A DNA stretch of 64,000 bases, taken from contig JADMJS010000157.1 of assembly GCA_018780435.1 (NCBI GenBank), positions 1 through 64,000 on the forward strand, in the 5' to 3' direction. The notes below the pieces were generated by a model. It was not told the origin of the DNA. It worked only from the letters and a program-made list of their open reading frames with translations, and did no database searches. This stretch comes from Myxococcales bacterium. Its GTDB lineage: Bacteria > Myxococcota_A > UBA9042 > GCA-2863065. The translations under genes were made by a program, and so were the position numbers. Positions 1 to 8,172 of the stretch are shown here, piece after piece. Every line of letters starts with the position of its first letter. The stretch's first letter is position 1.

Positions 1-1168
1 CGGCTTCGAGGTCGGCGTTTCGGATGTACTGAAAGCACACGTTCTGGTTGTAGAGGGCGGTGCAGTATCCCTGGTTGTAACGATCCATGAGGTCGGCGAG
101 CGCGTCGAACTCGGCGGTGAAGACGTCACCCGGCGCGATCTTCGGCCGCTTCAGCGAGACCAGGACGACGTTGTAGCCGGGGACCCGATGCGGCTTCACG
201 TTGTGCTCGAGCCAGCGCCGGAACGGGGCGTCGGTGAGCGCTCGTTCACGGAAGCGCTGCTCGCCCTCGGCGCCCGGCTCGAACACGACGTCCTCGAACT
301 GCCGAGTCACGGCGGCCACCCTCACGGGGTCGAGCTTCTCGCCGGCGATCGGCGCCCACTCGACCTCGACCTGCCGGCGGAACTCGTCGATGCCGAGCGC
401 GCCCACCAGAATCTTGATGCGAGCCTTGAACTTGTTGTCCCGGCGACCGTGCAGGTTGTAGACCCGCAGAATCGCTTCGGTGTAGCTGACGAGGTCTTCG
501 AGCGGCAGGAAGTCGCGTACCACCTGCCCGATTCGCGGCGTGCGGCCGAGGCCCCCCCCCACGAGCACTTCGAAGCCGAGCGCGCCGTGCGGTCCCCGCA
601 CCGCCTTGATCCCGATGTCGTGGACCGCCGTGGCGGCACGGTCTTCGTTGGCGCCCGAGAACGCGATCTTGAACTTGCGGGGCAGATACATGAACTCGGG
701 GTGCAAGGCCACGTATTGACGAAGGATCTCGCAATAGGGCCGACAGTCGAGGAGCTCGTCGGGCGCGACGCCGGCGTAGGGGTCGGTCGTGATGTTCCGA
801 ACGCAATTGCCGCTCGTCTGAATGCCGTTCATCTCGACGTCAGCCAGCTCTTGGAGGAGGTCTGGGACCTCGTCGAGCTTCAGCCAGTTGTACTGGAGGT
901 TCTGTCGAGTGGTGAAGTGGCCGAAACCGCGGTCGTACTTCTCAGCGATGGCCCCGAGCTTTCGCATCTGGGCGGAGCTGAGGAGCCCATAGGGGATGGC
1001 GACACGCAACATGTAGGCGTGGCGCTGCATGTAGAGGCCGTTCATCAGGCGCAGCGGACGGAACTCGTCTTCCGTCAGCTCGCCCGCATTGCGTCGGCGT
1101 ACCTGGTCGCGAAACTCCGCGACGCGCTCTTTCACGAACTGGAGGTCCATCGGGGAGTATCGGTACAT
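1..1168 (-). CDS. cysI: Sulfite/nitrite reductase hemoprotein, CysI-like (3' end outside window)
   Basis: Reading leftward from the ATG at 1168 gives a protein beginning MYRYSPMDLQFVKERVAEF, followed by LRLMNGLYMQRHAYMLRV, YGLLSSAQMRKL, FGHFTTRQNLQYNW, IQTSGNCVRNITTD and VLVGGGLGRTP. This is the ferredoxin-type half-domain plus the start of the siroheme/4Fe-4S fold of the assimilatory sulfite/nitrite reductase family. About 389 codons are present. The open frame runs off the left edge, so the cluster cysteines of the C-terminal half are not visible. The enzyme reduces sulfite to sulfide (or nitrite to ammonia) in the cytoplasm for assimilation. The N-terminal wording resembles the proteobacterial CysI-like sulfite reductases of about 550-570 residues more than dedicated nitrite reductases; this is family knowledge rather than proof. 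A LysR gene diverges from it, the usual arrangement for sulfur-assimilation control. Confidence 0.85.
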   Translation of the reverse strand, partial: MYRYSPMDLQFVKERVAEFRDQVRRRNAGELTEDEFRPLRLMNGLYMQRHAYMLRVAIPYGLLSSAQMRKLGAIAEKYDRGFGHFTTRQNLQYNWLKLDEVPDLLQELADVEMNGIQTSGNCVRNITTDPYAGVAPDELLDCRPYCEILRQYVALHPEFMYLPRKFKIAFSGANEDRAATAVHDIGIKAVRGPHGALGFEVLVGGGLGRTPRIGQVVRDFLPLEDLVSYTEAILRVYNLHGRRDNKFKARIKILVGALGIDEFRRQVEVEWAPIAGEKLDPVRVAAVTRQFEDVVFEPGAEGEQRFRERALTDAPFRRWLEHNVKPHRVPGYNVVLVSLKRPKIAPGDVFTAEFDALADLMDRYNQGYCTALYNQNVCFQYIRNADLEA

Positions 1169-1238
1169 GGCGACAGGCTACCGGATGGTCGGCATGAATT
1201 GAATTGAATTCTTCGTGAACTATGGATAAGATCCGCCT
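1169..1238. promoter_or_regulatory. Divergent cysI / LysR intergenic control region
   Basis: These 70 bases separate two divergent starts, the classical site for a LysR-type regulator. They contain the iteration GAATTGAATTGAATTC followed by TTCGTGAA, near-symmetric with its complement TTCACGAA. They are AT-rich for this genome. Operator function is inferred from position and symmetry only. Confidence 0.4.
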
Positions 1239-2153
1239 ATGACAGACACACTCCCGTTCACACTGCAGCAGCTCCGAGTCTTCCTCACCGTGGCGGCACG
1301 TGGCTCCATCACCGAGGCCGCCGCCGAGCTCGGGGTCACTCAACCCGCCGTCAGCCAGGCGCTCCGCGAGCTGGAGCGAAAGCTGGGCTCGGAGCTGGTG
1401 CGGCGCGGGAGCACGCCGCTCGAGCTGAGCGCGACCGGCCTCCGATTTCTCGAAGGCGCTGAACGGATCCTCGCGGCCTGCACTGACGCCGCAGAGCTCC
1501 TCGACGGCGGCACGGGCCCGCTCTCGGGCACCTTGGCAATCGGGGCCTCCACCACCATCGGCAACTACGTGTTGCCCTCGGCTATTGGCCAGTTCACCTC
1601 GCAGAACCCCAGCACCGAAATACAGCTTTGGATCGGCAACAGCGCGGACGTCGTCCACCGTGTTGCCCGCCGCGACATCGAGTTCGGATTCATCGAGGGC
1701 CGCTGCCAACACCCGGACATCGACGTCACCGAGATCGCCACGGACCACCTGAAGCTCGTCTGTCGGCACGACCACCCGCTCGCGCGTTCGGCCTCCGTGC
1801 CGGTCACGGCTCTGGCGGGGGAAGCGCTCATCCTGCGGGAGCCCGGCTCCGGTACCCGCGAGGTCGTCGAGAACCGGCTCGCCGGCGTCGGTGTCTTCGC
1901 GACGGCCCGCATGTGCCTCGGTAACACCGAAGCGATCAAGACCGCCATCATCGACGGCCATGGCATCTCGCTCCTCAGCGGTCTCACCGTCGAGCGGGAG
2001 GTCCTCGCGGGTCTCCTCTGTGCCATTCCCGTCACGGGCGTCTCCTTGGCCCGCCCCTTCTATCGACTCAAGCTGCGGCGACGGGGCCTGGGCCGACTCG
2101 CCGATCGCTTTGCGGCCGCCGTATCGGGTGCAGCAAAGCTCCCACGCGGGTGA
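1239..2153 (+). CDS. LysR-family transcriptional regulator
   Basis: The 304-residue product has the standard LysR length and layout. The N-terminal winged helix-turn-helix covers about residues 6-65 (LQQLRVFLTVAARGSITEAA, then GVTQPAVSQALRELE). The periplasmic-binding-protein-like effector domain runs from about residue 90 to 290, with a GTLAIGASTTIGNYVLP opening typical of the CysB/CbbR-like branch. The start at 1239 gives the canonical N-terminus with no extension. The gene diverges from the sulfite/nitrite reductase across 70 bases, so it probably controls that gene and itself. The effector (sulfur or nitrogen metabolite) cannot be read from the sequence. gpmI follows 54 bases downstream in the same direction, probably as a separate function. 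Confidence 0.9.
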   Translation: MTDTLPFTLQQLRVFLTVAARGSITEAAAELGVTQPAVSQALRELERKLGSELVRRGSTPLELSATGLRFLEGAERILAACTDAAELLDGGTGPLSGTLAIGASTTIGNYVLPSAIGQFTSQNPSTEIQLWIGNSADVVHRVARRDIEFGFIEGRCQHPDIDVTEIATDHLKLVCRHDHPLARSASVPVTALAGEALILREPGSGTREVVENRLAGVGVFATARMCLGNTEAIKTAIIDGHGISLLSGLTVEREVLAGLLCAIPVTGVSLARPFYRLKLRRRGLGRLADRFAAAVSGAAKLPRG

Positions 2154-2207
2154 CCAAGGGCGTAAGACAAGGCGTCACGACTCCCCCCTGACCCGAAGGT
2201 CCTGAGC

Positions 2208-3806
2208 ATGACCACCCCCCTCATTCCCGGCCCTCTACTCATCGTCGTGATGGACGGCGTCGGGATCGGCCCGAGCGACGGCGGCAACGCCGTGACGTTG
2301 GCGCGCACGCCGAACCTCGACCGACTCGCGGCGGAGGCGCTGCACACCCGACTCGTCGCCCACGGTCGCGCGGTCGGGCTGCCGAGCGACGACGACATGG
2401 GCAACTCCGAGGTCGGTCACAACGCCCTCGGCGCGGGCCGCGTCTTCGACCAAGGTGCGACGCTAGTCGAGCGGGCGATCGAGACGGGTGCCCTCTTTCG
2501 CGGCGCAGCGTGGCAGGAGGTCCTGACTGGGGAGACGGTCCACTTCATCGGCCTCCTCTCGGACGGCAACGTGCACAGCCACGAGCGTCACCTCCACGCC
2601 ATGCTTCGCTCGGCCGCCGCGTCGGGCAAGCGCCGCCTCCGGGTACACATCCTCCTCGACGGTCGCGACGTCCGGGACGGCTCGGCGCTCGACTACGTTG
2701 AGCGCCTCGAAGGGGTGCTCACCGAACTGTCCCAGGACGGCACCGACGCCCGAATCGCCAGCGGTGGCGGGCGCATGTTCGTCACCATGGACCGCTATGA
2801 GTCCGACTGGCGTATCGTCGAACGTGGGTGGCGTGCCCACGTCCTGGCGGACGGCGAACGACACTCCACGGCGTCGGCGGCGATCCTTTCGGCTCGGGCC
2901 GCGTCGCCCGGGATCTCGGACCAGGCTCTCCCGCCCTTCGTCGTGGGCGAAGGTTCGCCCATCCTCGACGGTGACAGTGTCGTCCTCTTCAACTTCCGTG
3001 GTGACCGCGCGATGCAGCTCTCGTCGGCCTTCGAGTCGGGCGACACGTTCACGGCCTTCGACCGCGTCCGCGTGCCGAAGGTGGTCTTCGCCGGGCTCAT
3101 GCAGTACGACGGCGATCGCGGCGTCCCGCGCCGCTTCCTCGTGACGCCTCCGGTCATCGACGGCACGCTCACCGAGACGCTCATCGCCGCTGGCGTGCGT
3201 CAGTGGGCGTGCAGCGAGACGCAGAAGTTCGGTCACGTCACCTACTTCTGGAACGGCAACCGGGCCGACCCCATCGACCCGGCGCTCGACGTGTGGCGCG
3301 AGATCCCAAGTGATCTCATGCCCTTCGAAGAACGTCCTTGGATGAAGTCGGCGGAGCTCACCGACGCCACCGTGGAGGCGCTACGCAGCGGTGCTTACGG
3401 TCTGCTGCGCATCAACTTCCCGAATGGTGACATGGTCGGCCACACGGGCGCCCTCGGACCCACCATCCTCGCCGTGGAAGCCGTCGATCTAGCGCTGGGC
3501 CGGCTCATGGCCGCCCTAGGCGACCTGGGGGGGACCCTGCTCTGCACCGCCGACCATGGGAACGCCGACGAGATGTGGAAGCGTAACAAGAAGGGCGAGC
3601 TGCTCAAGGGCGACGACGGCGGGCCTGTCCCCTCGACGAGCCACTCGCTCGCGCCGGTCCCACTCTACCTCTGGCCTGCACTCCCGGGTTTTGTCCTCCG
3701 CACGGGCGGCCTTGCCAACGTCGCAGCCACGGTGGTCGAACTCCTCGGAGTCCCCGCGCGGGCTGACTGGGCGCCGTCGCTGCTGGTCCCGGCGGCGGAG
3801 CCATGA
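2208..3806 (+). CDS. gpmI: 2,3-bisphosphoglycerate-independent phosphoglycerate mutase
   Basis: A cytoplasmic Mn-dependent glycolytic enzyme that interconverts 3- and 2-phosphoglycerate through a phosphoserine intermediate. The 532-residue length fits the family (about 510-550). Visible motifs are the metal-binding opening LIVVMDGVGIGPSDGGNA (Asp16), the catalytic serine in MGNSEVGHNALGAGRV (Ser67), the substrate-domain motifs HSHERHLHAML and LLDGRDV, and the C-terminal metal ligands in TADHGNADEM and SHSLAPVPLYL. It is the first gene of a tight rightward cluster: its TGA overlaps the next ATG (ATGA at 3803-3806), so translation is probably coupled to rsmD. No key residue is missing. Confidence 0.96.
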   Translation: MTTPLIPGPLLIVVMDGVGIGPSDGGNAVTLARTPNLDRLAAEALHTRLVAHGRAVGLPSDDDMGNSEVGHNALGAGRVFDQGATLVERAIETGALFRGAAWQEVLTGETVHFIGLLSDGNVHSHERHLHAMLRSAAASGKRRLRVHILLDGRDVRDGSALDYVERLEGVLTELSQDGTDARIASGGGRMFVTMDRYESDWRIVERGWRAHVLADGERHSTASAAILSARAASPGISDQALPPFVVGEGSPILDGDSVVLFNFRGDRAMQLSSAFESGDTFTAFDRVRVPKVVFAGLMQYDGDRGVPRRFLVTPPVIDGTLTETLIAAGVRQWACSETQKFGHVTYFWNGNRADPIDPALDVWREIPSDLMPFEERPWMKSAELTDATVEALRSGAYGLLRINFPNGDMVGHTGALGPTILAVEAVDLALGRLMAALGDLGGTLLCTADHGNADEMWKRNKKGELLKGDDGGPVPSTSHSLAPVPLYLWPALPGFVLRTGGLANVAATVVELLGVPARADWAPSLLVPAAEP

Positions 3807-4366
3807 GGATCGTCGCCGGCGAGTTCGGAGGCCGCGTGCTCACGGTCCCGCGTCATGAACTTCGGCCCACCACCGAACGCGTGCGCGAGGCCGTCATGTC
3901 GATGCTCGGTCCGTACGTCCCCGGAGCCCTGGTCCTCGACGTGTTTGCGGGGTCCGGCGCGTATGGCTTCGAAGCGCTCTCGCGGGGCGCCGCGAAGGTC
4001 GTGTTCGTCGAGCTCGACGCGGGATCCTGCAAGACGCTCGAGCAGAACGCGCGCACCTTGAAGGTCGAAGGGCGGGTGACCATCCACCGGGGCGCAGCCC
4101 AGCGCTGGCTGCCGAAGCTCACGGACCGGTTCGACCTGCTCTTCTGTGACCCGCCTTACGACCTCGATGAGGCGGCCCCCCTCCTCGAGGCGCTCGCCGC
4201 GCTGGCCACGCCAACAGCCCATCTCCTCTATGAAGCCCGCGCCGGCGCCACGTTACCTGTGCGCGCGGGGCGTTTCGGGCGAAGCGCCCTCCGAAGTTAT
4301 GGTACCGCCCAGGTGGCAGTGTACGCTGACGACGAGGCCGCCTCTGACGGGCCGCCGTACACGTGA
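3803..4366 (+). CDS. rsmD: 16S rRNA (guanine966-N2)-methyltransferase RsmD
   Basis: A SAM-dependent methyltransferase acting on G966 of 16S rRNA. The 187-residue product starts with the family signature [13 protein letters not shown], then [15 protein letters not shown]. The SAM-binding motif [20 protein letters not shown] lies at about residues 44-63 and the catalytic DPPYD motif at about 116-120. Length and motif order match RsmD. The gene overlaps gpmI by 4 bases and coaD starts 10 bases after its stop. The rsmD-coaD pairing is very common in bacteria and supports both assignments. Confidence 0.94.
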   Translation: MRIVAGEFGGRVLTVPRHELRPTTERVREAVMSMLGPYVPGALVLDVFAGSGAYGFEALSRGAAKVVFVELDAGSCKTLEQNARTLKVEGRVTIHRGAAQRWLPKLTDRFDLLFCDPPYDLDEAAPLLEALAALATPTAHLLYEARAGATLPVRAGRFGRSALRSYGTAQVAVYADDEAASDGPPYT

Positions 4367-4376
4367 GGACACGGCC

Positions 4377-4862
4377 GTGGTGAACGCGATCTATCCGGGC
4401 TCGTTTGACCCCATCACGAACGGGCACCTCGACATCGCCCGGCGCGCGTTGTCGCTCTTCGACGGCCTCACGGTCCTCATCGCGAAGAACCCGAGAAAGG
4501 CCGGCCTCTTCACCATTGAAGAGCGAACCGCGCTCATCCTCGGGGCCTTCGACCACGATCCCCGTGTGAAGGTCGATTCGTTCGAGGGTCTGCTGGTCGA
4601 CTACGCACGGTCGGCCAACGCCAACCTCGTCATTCGCGGGCTACGCGCCGTCGCCGACTTCGAGTACGAGTTTCAGATGGCCAACATGAACCGCCACCTC
4701 TATCCCTCGATGGAGACGGCGTTCCTCATGACGGGTGCGGACTTCTACGTGAGCTCGTCTCTGGTCCGGGAGGTCTCGGCCCTCGGCGGGAACATCGACG
4801 ATTTGGTCCCGCCTGGCGTCGCCGCCGCGCTTCGCGAAAAGGTGGCGAAGCGAAGCGGCTGA
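4377..4862 (+). CDS. coaD: Phosphopantetheine adenylyltransferase
   Basis: Catalyses the penultimate step of coenzyme A synthesis, 4'-phosphopantetheine plus ATP to dephospho-CoA. Motifs: the nucleotidyltransferase opening [18 protein letters not shown] (TxGH), the substrate loop [18 protein letters not shown], and the C-terminal [13 protein letters not shown]. An in-frame ATG far upstream (4146) lies inside rsmD and would add a meaningless extension. GTG at 4377 follows a GAGGA ribosome-binding site at 4365-4369 by 7 bases and yields 161 residues, the usual CoaD size; GTG at 4380 is an alternative. coaA, the first enzyme of the same pathway, lies at 39946 in this window but is unlinked. Confidence 0.95.
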   Translation: MVNAIYPGSFDPITNGHLDIARRALSLFDGLTVLIAKNPRKAGLFTIEERTALILGAFDHDPRVKVDSFEGLLVDYARSANANLVIRGLRAVADFEYEFQMANMNRHLYPSMETAFLMTGADFYVSSSLVREVSALGGNIDDLVPPGVAAALREKVAKRSG

Positions 4863-4883
4863 GCAGCACGACTCAGCGCTGCT
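4862..4883. terminator. Candidate bidirectional terminator between coaD and the LysM gene
   Basis: Six-base inverted repeat AGCAGC/GCTGCT with a 10-base loop, spanning the 10-base gap between two convergent genes and running into the 3' end of the leftward gene. No T-run is visible, so function is uncertain. Confidence 0.25.
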
Positions 4884-6189
4884 TCTTGACCGGTACCTTG
4901 AGCGTGTCACCGGGATCGAGGCGGGTCCACGAGCGGTTCGGGTTGGCCGCCTTGATGGCCTTGACCGTGACCTTGTAGCTCTTGGCGATCTTGGCGAGCG
5001 TCTCGCCGCGCTTGACCGAGTGGCGGACGAGCTTGACTCCCTTGCCGTAGACCGGCATGCCCGCGTCCTCGTCGCGCTCTTCCGGGGCGCTGGCCTCGTT
5101 GACCTCGCCCTTCATCAGATCGCCGTGGAACTGGTTCCGGAGCTGTACGAACTCCACGAAGCGCGCGTCCGTCATGGGGATACGAACGAGCTGATCGAGC
5201 TGCAGGCCACGGCCACCGATGCCCGGGTTCATGCGGCGGATCGTCTCGACGGGGACGTTGCTCCACTGCGCATAGAGCCGCATCGTCTCGCCGCGCTTCA
5301 CCTTCACGGTGGTGCCGGCCGGGAGTGGCTTCTCCTCTTTGGCGCCGGGCACCTTCACGGCGACGTTGGCCGGTTTCTGTCCGTCGCGGTGGCGGCGCAT
5401 GGCCTCGGCCTCGGCGTCGAGGTCCCAGATCATCTCACCGGCCTTCTTGCCCGGTGGCGCGACCTGGTTCAGAACCGGGACCAGCACGACGTCGCCGAGC
5501 TTCAGGTGTTCGAGATCGACGTTCCGATTGAAGCGCTTCAGCACCCAGACCGGTACCTCGCCGTGTTTGTTCGCGATCTTCCAGACGTTGTCGCCCTTCG
5601 CGACCGTGTGCGCTTCGAGGCGTTCGACCTCGAAGCGCTGCAGGAACTCGCGCTCTCGTTCAAGCCGGTACTTGTCGCGCCCATCTGTAAAGCGGCGATA
5701 CGCGTCCGGCGTCAGGAGCAGCGCCAGTCGCTGGCCGGCACGCAGCTTCGGCCGCGTGAGCCCGCCGTTCGGAAGCAGCTCGGACTCGGGGACACCCGCC
5801 CACTCTGAATAGAGCTTTATGCTCTCATTGCGCTCGACCACGATGTCGACAGTGCGACCGCCGTCGGCCGCGACCTCCTCGGACGGTGCGAGCGGTGGAG
5901 GCTCGTCCCGATCGGCAGCGGGGGCTTCGGCCGCCTCGGCGAACGGATCGGGACGCTCGGTCTCGCCCCCCTCCCCGCCTTGCGCGACGGCTGTGGGCTC
6001 ATCGTCGATCGGGGGAATGGCGCTGGGTGGCATGTCGAGCACAGACGGTTCGGGAGTGGACTCCACGAACCAGGGATCAGGCACCGCCTCTCCGTCACCC
6101 CCGTCACCCCCGCCACAGCCGATGGTCGGCAGCGCCGTTGTGACCGAGATTGTGAACCTGATGATGTGGGCGCGAAGGCGAGTGCGCAT
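4873..6189 (-). CDS. LysM-repeat lipoprotein
   Basis: Probable envelope lipoprotein of about 438 residues. The ATG at 6189 gives a positively charged n-region, a hydrophobic stretch and a lipobox-like LPTIGC with Cys at about 25; the in-frame ATG at 6225 would only lengthen the n-region. After an acidic, Pro-rich linker there are four LysM-like segments: about 114-160 (weak), 193-239 (HTVAKGDNVWKIANKHGE), 294-339 (VKVKRGETMRLYAQWSNVP) and 389-434 (HSVKRGETLAKIAKSYKV). LysM modules bind peptidoglycan or chitin glycans. No amidase, peptidase or transglycosylase domain is present, so this is a binding or scaffolding protein. It converges on coaD. Confidence 0.8.
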   Translation of the reverse strand: MRTRLRAHIIRFTISVTTALPTIGCGGGDGGDGEAVPDPWFVESTPEPSVLDMPPSAIPPIDDEPTAVAQGGEGGETERPDPFAEAAEAPAADRDEPPPLAPSEEVAADGGRTVDIVVERNESIKLYSEWAGVPESELLPNGGLTRPKLRAGQRLALLLTPDAYRRFTDGRDKYRLEREREFLQRFEVERLEAHTVAKGDNVWKIANKHGEVPVWVLKRFNRNVDLEHLKLGDVVLVPVLNQVAPPGKKAGEMIWDLDAEAEAMRRHRDGQKPANVAVKVPGAKEEKPLPAGTTVKVKRGETMRLYAQWSNVPVETIRRMNPGIGGRGLQLDQLVRIPMTDARFVEFVQLRNQFHGDLMKGEVNEASAPEERDEDAGMPVYGKGVKLVRHSVKRGETLAKIAKSYKVTVKAIKAANPNRSWTRLDPGDTLKVPVKKQR

Positions 6190-6299
6190 GGAGTCTCCCC
6201 GAGTTTGGACACCTGCGCGTACCATGGGCGACCACTCGGCGCCAGAAACTCACCCTGGTGTTCCAAGCACCTCGAGATCATTGTCGTAACATCTTGTAA

Positions 6300-7736
6300 T
6301 CAAACCCGTTTCCTCCCATCGATTCGCGTCGCGTCGACGCGTTCTCCGAGGGCGGCCTCAAGGGTGCGAGCGAGGTCTGCCAGCTCCGTGTCGAGGACGG
6401 TTCGCAGGTCGAGCAACACGGCATCCTCCTCGAGACGCCCCACCACGGGCGAGCTGGACATACGGAGTCGCGCCGCCAAGGACTCGGCACCTCTGTGTCG
6501 GGGCCGGATCCGTACGCCGAAACTCGGGACCGTCGCGGTCGGCAGCGTGCCGCCTCCGACGCGACCCGACATCGCGACCGCCGCCAGCTCGGCTCGCCCT
6601 GCCCCATCGGCGCCGCCAAGGCCATCGATGAGGGTGGCGCTTCGGCGCTCGAGCTCGACCGTCGGAAGCCCGAGCATCCGGAAGAGCGGGATGCGACGCT
6701 CGTGGCTACCGTCGGCAATAGCGAGCAAGCTTTGTTCGAGGAGAGCGAGCGTGAGCTTGTCGCACCGAAAGGCGCGCATCAGCGGGTGCGACTTCAGTCG
6801 GGCGATTGCGGCCCGTTTGCCGACGACGATGCCGGCCTGTGGCCCGCCCAGCAGCTTGTCGCCGCTCACGGCCACGAGATCGACGCCCGACGCGACGGCG
6901 CTCTGGGTGGTGGTGCACTCGAGCCCATAGGGCCGGAGGTCGACGAAGCACCCGGAGCCGACGTCCCACGCCGAGAGGAGCCCACGTTCACGCGCGAGCC
7001 CCGCGAGAGCGTCCGCCTCGACCTCCGATGTGAAGCCCACCATCTCGAAGTTGCTGCGGGAGGCCTTGAGGAGCAGCGCCGTCTCGGGGCCGATCGCGCT
7101 GCCGTAGTCCTTCAAGTAGGTCCGGTTCGTGGAACCAACCTCGACGAGCGCGACGCCGGACGTCCGGAATATCTCCGGGAGACGGAAGCTCCCCCCGATC
7201 TCGATGAGCTCCCCCCGGCTGACGATGGCCTGTCGGCCCGCCGCGACGGCGCCGAGGAGGAGCACCATCGCCGCGGCGTTGTTGTTCACGACGACCGCGT
7301 CTTCGGCGCCGGTGAGGCGGCTCAAGACCCGCGCGCAGTGAACGCTGCGGTCACCCCGTTCTCCCGCCTCGAGGTCGAACTCGAGATTGCAGTAGCCGCC
7401 CGCGATACGGGCGGCGTCGGCCAGAAGAGCCGGGTCCATTGGCGCGCGCCCGAGGTTCGTGTGGAGGAGGACGCCGGTGGCGTTGATGACCTTGGTCAAG
7501 CTGGGCGTTGCGTCGCGCTCAAGTGACACGCGCGCGGCCTCGAAGAGCCCTGCTCGCAGTCGCTCCGGCGTCGCGCCGTCTGTCGACGCGAGGGGGAGGT
7601 CAGCCCGGAGCGACGCGATGGCCTCTCGAAACGCATCGGTCACGTTCGAACGCCCAAAGGCTGCTACCAGCGGTAGCGCGCGTGGGTCCGAGAGCAGGAC
7701 CGAGACGGCGGGGAGTAGTCGACGATCGATGGTCAC
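6300..7736 (-). CDS. selA: L-seryl-tRNA(Sec) selenium transferase
   Basis: A PLP-dependent enzyme that converts seryl-tRNA(Sec) to selenocysteyl-tRNA(Sec) using selenophosphate. The 478 residues start at a GTG and match SelA throughout: the N-terminal domain, TKVINATGVLLHTNLGRAP at about 81-99, YCNLEFDLEAGERGDR at 115-130, VVVNNNAAAMVLLL at 148-161, GGSFRLPEIF at 181-190, and the PLP lysine in SGDKLLGGPQAG (about Lys294). No residue looks lost, so it should be active. selB, selD and selC are not seen nearby, and no selenoprotein with an in-frame TGA was recognised in the window. Confidence 0.95.
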   Translation of the reverse strand: MTIDRRLLPAVSVLLSDPRALPLVAAFGRSNVTDAFREAIASLRADLPLASTDGATPERLRAGLFEAARVSLERDATPSLTKVINATGVLLHTNLGRAPMDPALLADAARIAGGYCNLEFDLEAGERGDRSVHCARVLSRLTGAEDAVVVNNNAAAMVLLLGAVAAGRQAIVSRGELIEIGGSFRLPEIFRTSGVALVEVGSTNRTYLKDYGSAIGPETALLLKASRSNFEMVGFTSEVEADALAGLARERGLLSAWDVGSGCFVDLRPYGLECTTTQSAVASGVDLVAVSGDKLLGGPQAGIVVGKRAAIARLKSHPLMRAFRCDKLTLALLEQSLLAIADGSHERRIPLFRMLGLPTVELERRSATLIDGLGGADGAGRAELAAVAMSGRVGGGTLPTATVPSFGVRIRPRHRGAESLAARLRMSSSPVVGRLEEDAVLLDLRTVLDTELADLARTLEAALGERVDATRIDGRKRV

Positions 7737-8172
7737 CGGAGCACCCTACCAGCGTGCACCTCGGCTCGGGAACTTCTGTGACGCCGTTGTCCGGCTCTTC
7801 GGCGCCACTTCCCAAAGAAAACTTTGGTACTGAGTCGCAATTGCGGCGCGCCTCGAGAGCGCACGTCGGACGGTCGTTATCACATCGCGACGAGACAACG
7901 TGACGAGCTGCCGGACGCGACGGTGTTCGGCGTCGGTCGCCCAACACCTTATATTCATTGACTCATCGAGCGTTCCACTTCAAGACGGAGGTACGGCACG
8001 AAGGCCCGGCGCCAGTGGGTTCCGGGTCCGGCGTGACACGCCACCGCGTGGTCTGAAACCTGGCGCCGAGCTTTGACAGGGGAAGCGCACGCATCTAGCC
8101 TTTATTTCCGCTCCCGTACTGGACTTTTGCCCAGACGGAAGGCGAGCGTTCGACCCACCCGAGAGGCAATCC
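7737..8172. other. 436-base divergent selA/hrcA intergenic region
   Basis: No convincing protein or tRNA gene is seen. Because selA is adjacent, both strands were checked for a selenocysteine tRNA; no GGTTCGA-type T-loop or long variable arm was found. No CIRCE inverted repeat (TTAGCACTC) is visible. The half next to hrcA carries a promoter-like pair, listed separately. Confidence 0.5.
8073..8101 (+). promoter_or_regulatory. Candidate sigma-70 promoter for hrcA-grpE
   Basis: A perfect TTGACA -35 box (8073-8078), a 17-base spacer, then TAGCCT (8096-8101) running into TTTATTT. The -10 match is modest. The position, about 70 bases before the hrcA start, is suitable. Confidence 0.4.

Noticed and set aside
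188-1207. A 339-codon + strand frame at the left end
   Set aside because: Antisense shadow of the CysI-like gene, which shows family motifs along its whole visible length.
7737-8172. A selenocysteine tRNA gene next to selA
   Set aside because: A stretch with CTTCAAG superficially resembles a Sec anticodon loop, but flanking bases do not form the anticodon stem and no T-arm or long variable arm follows.
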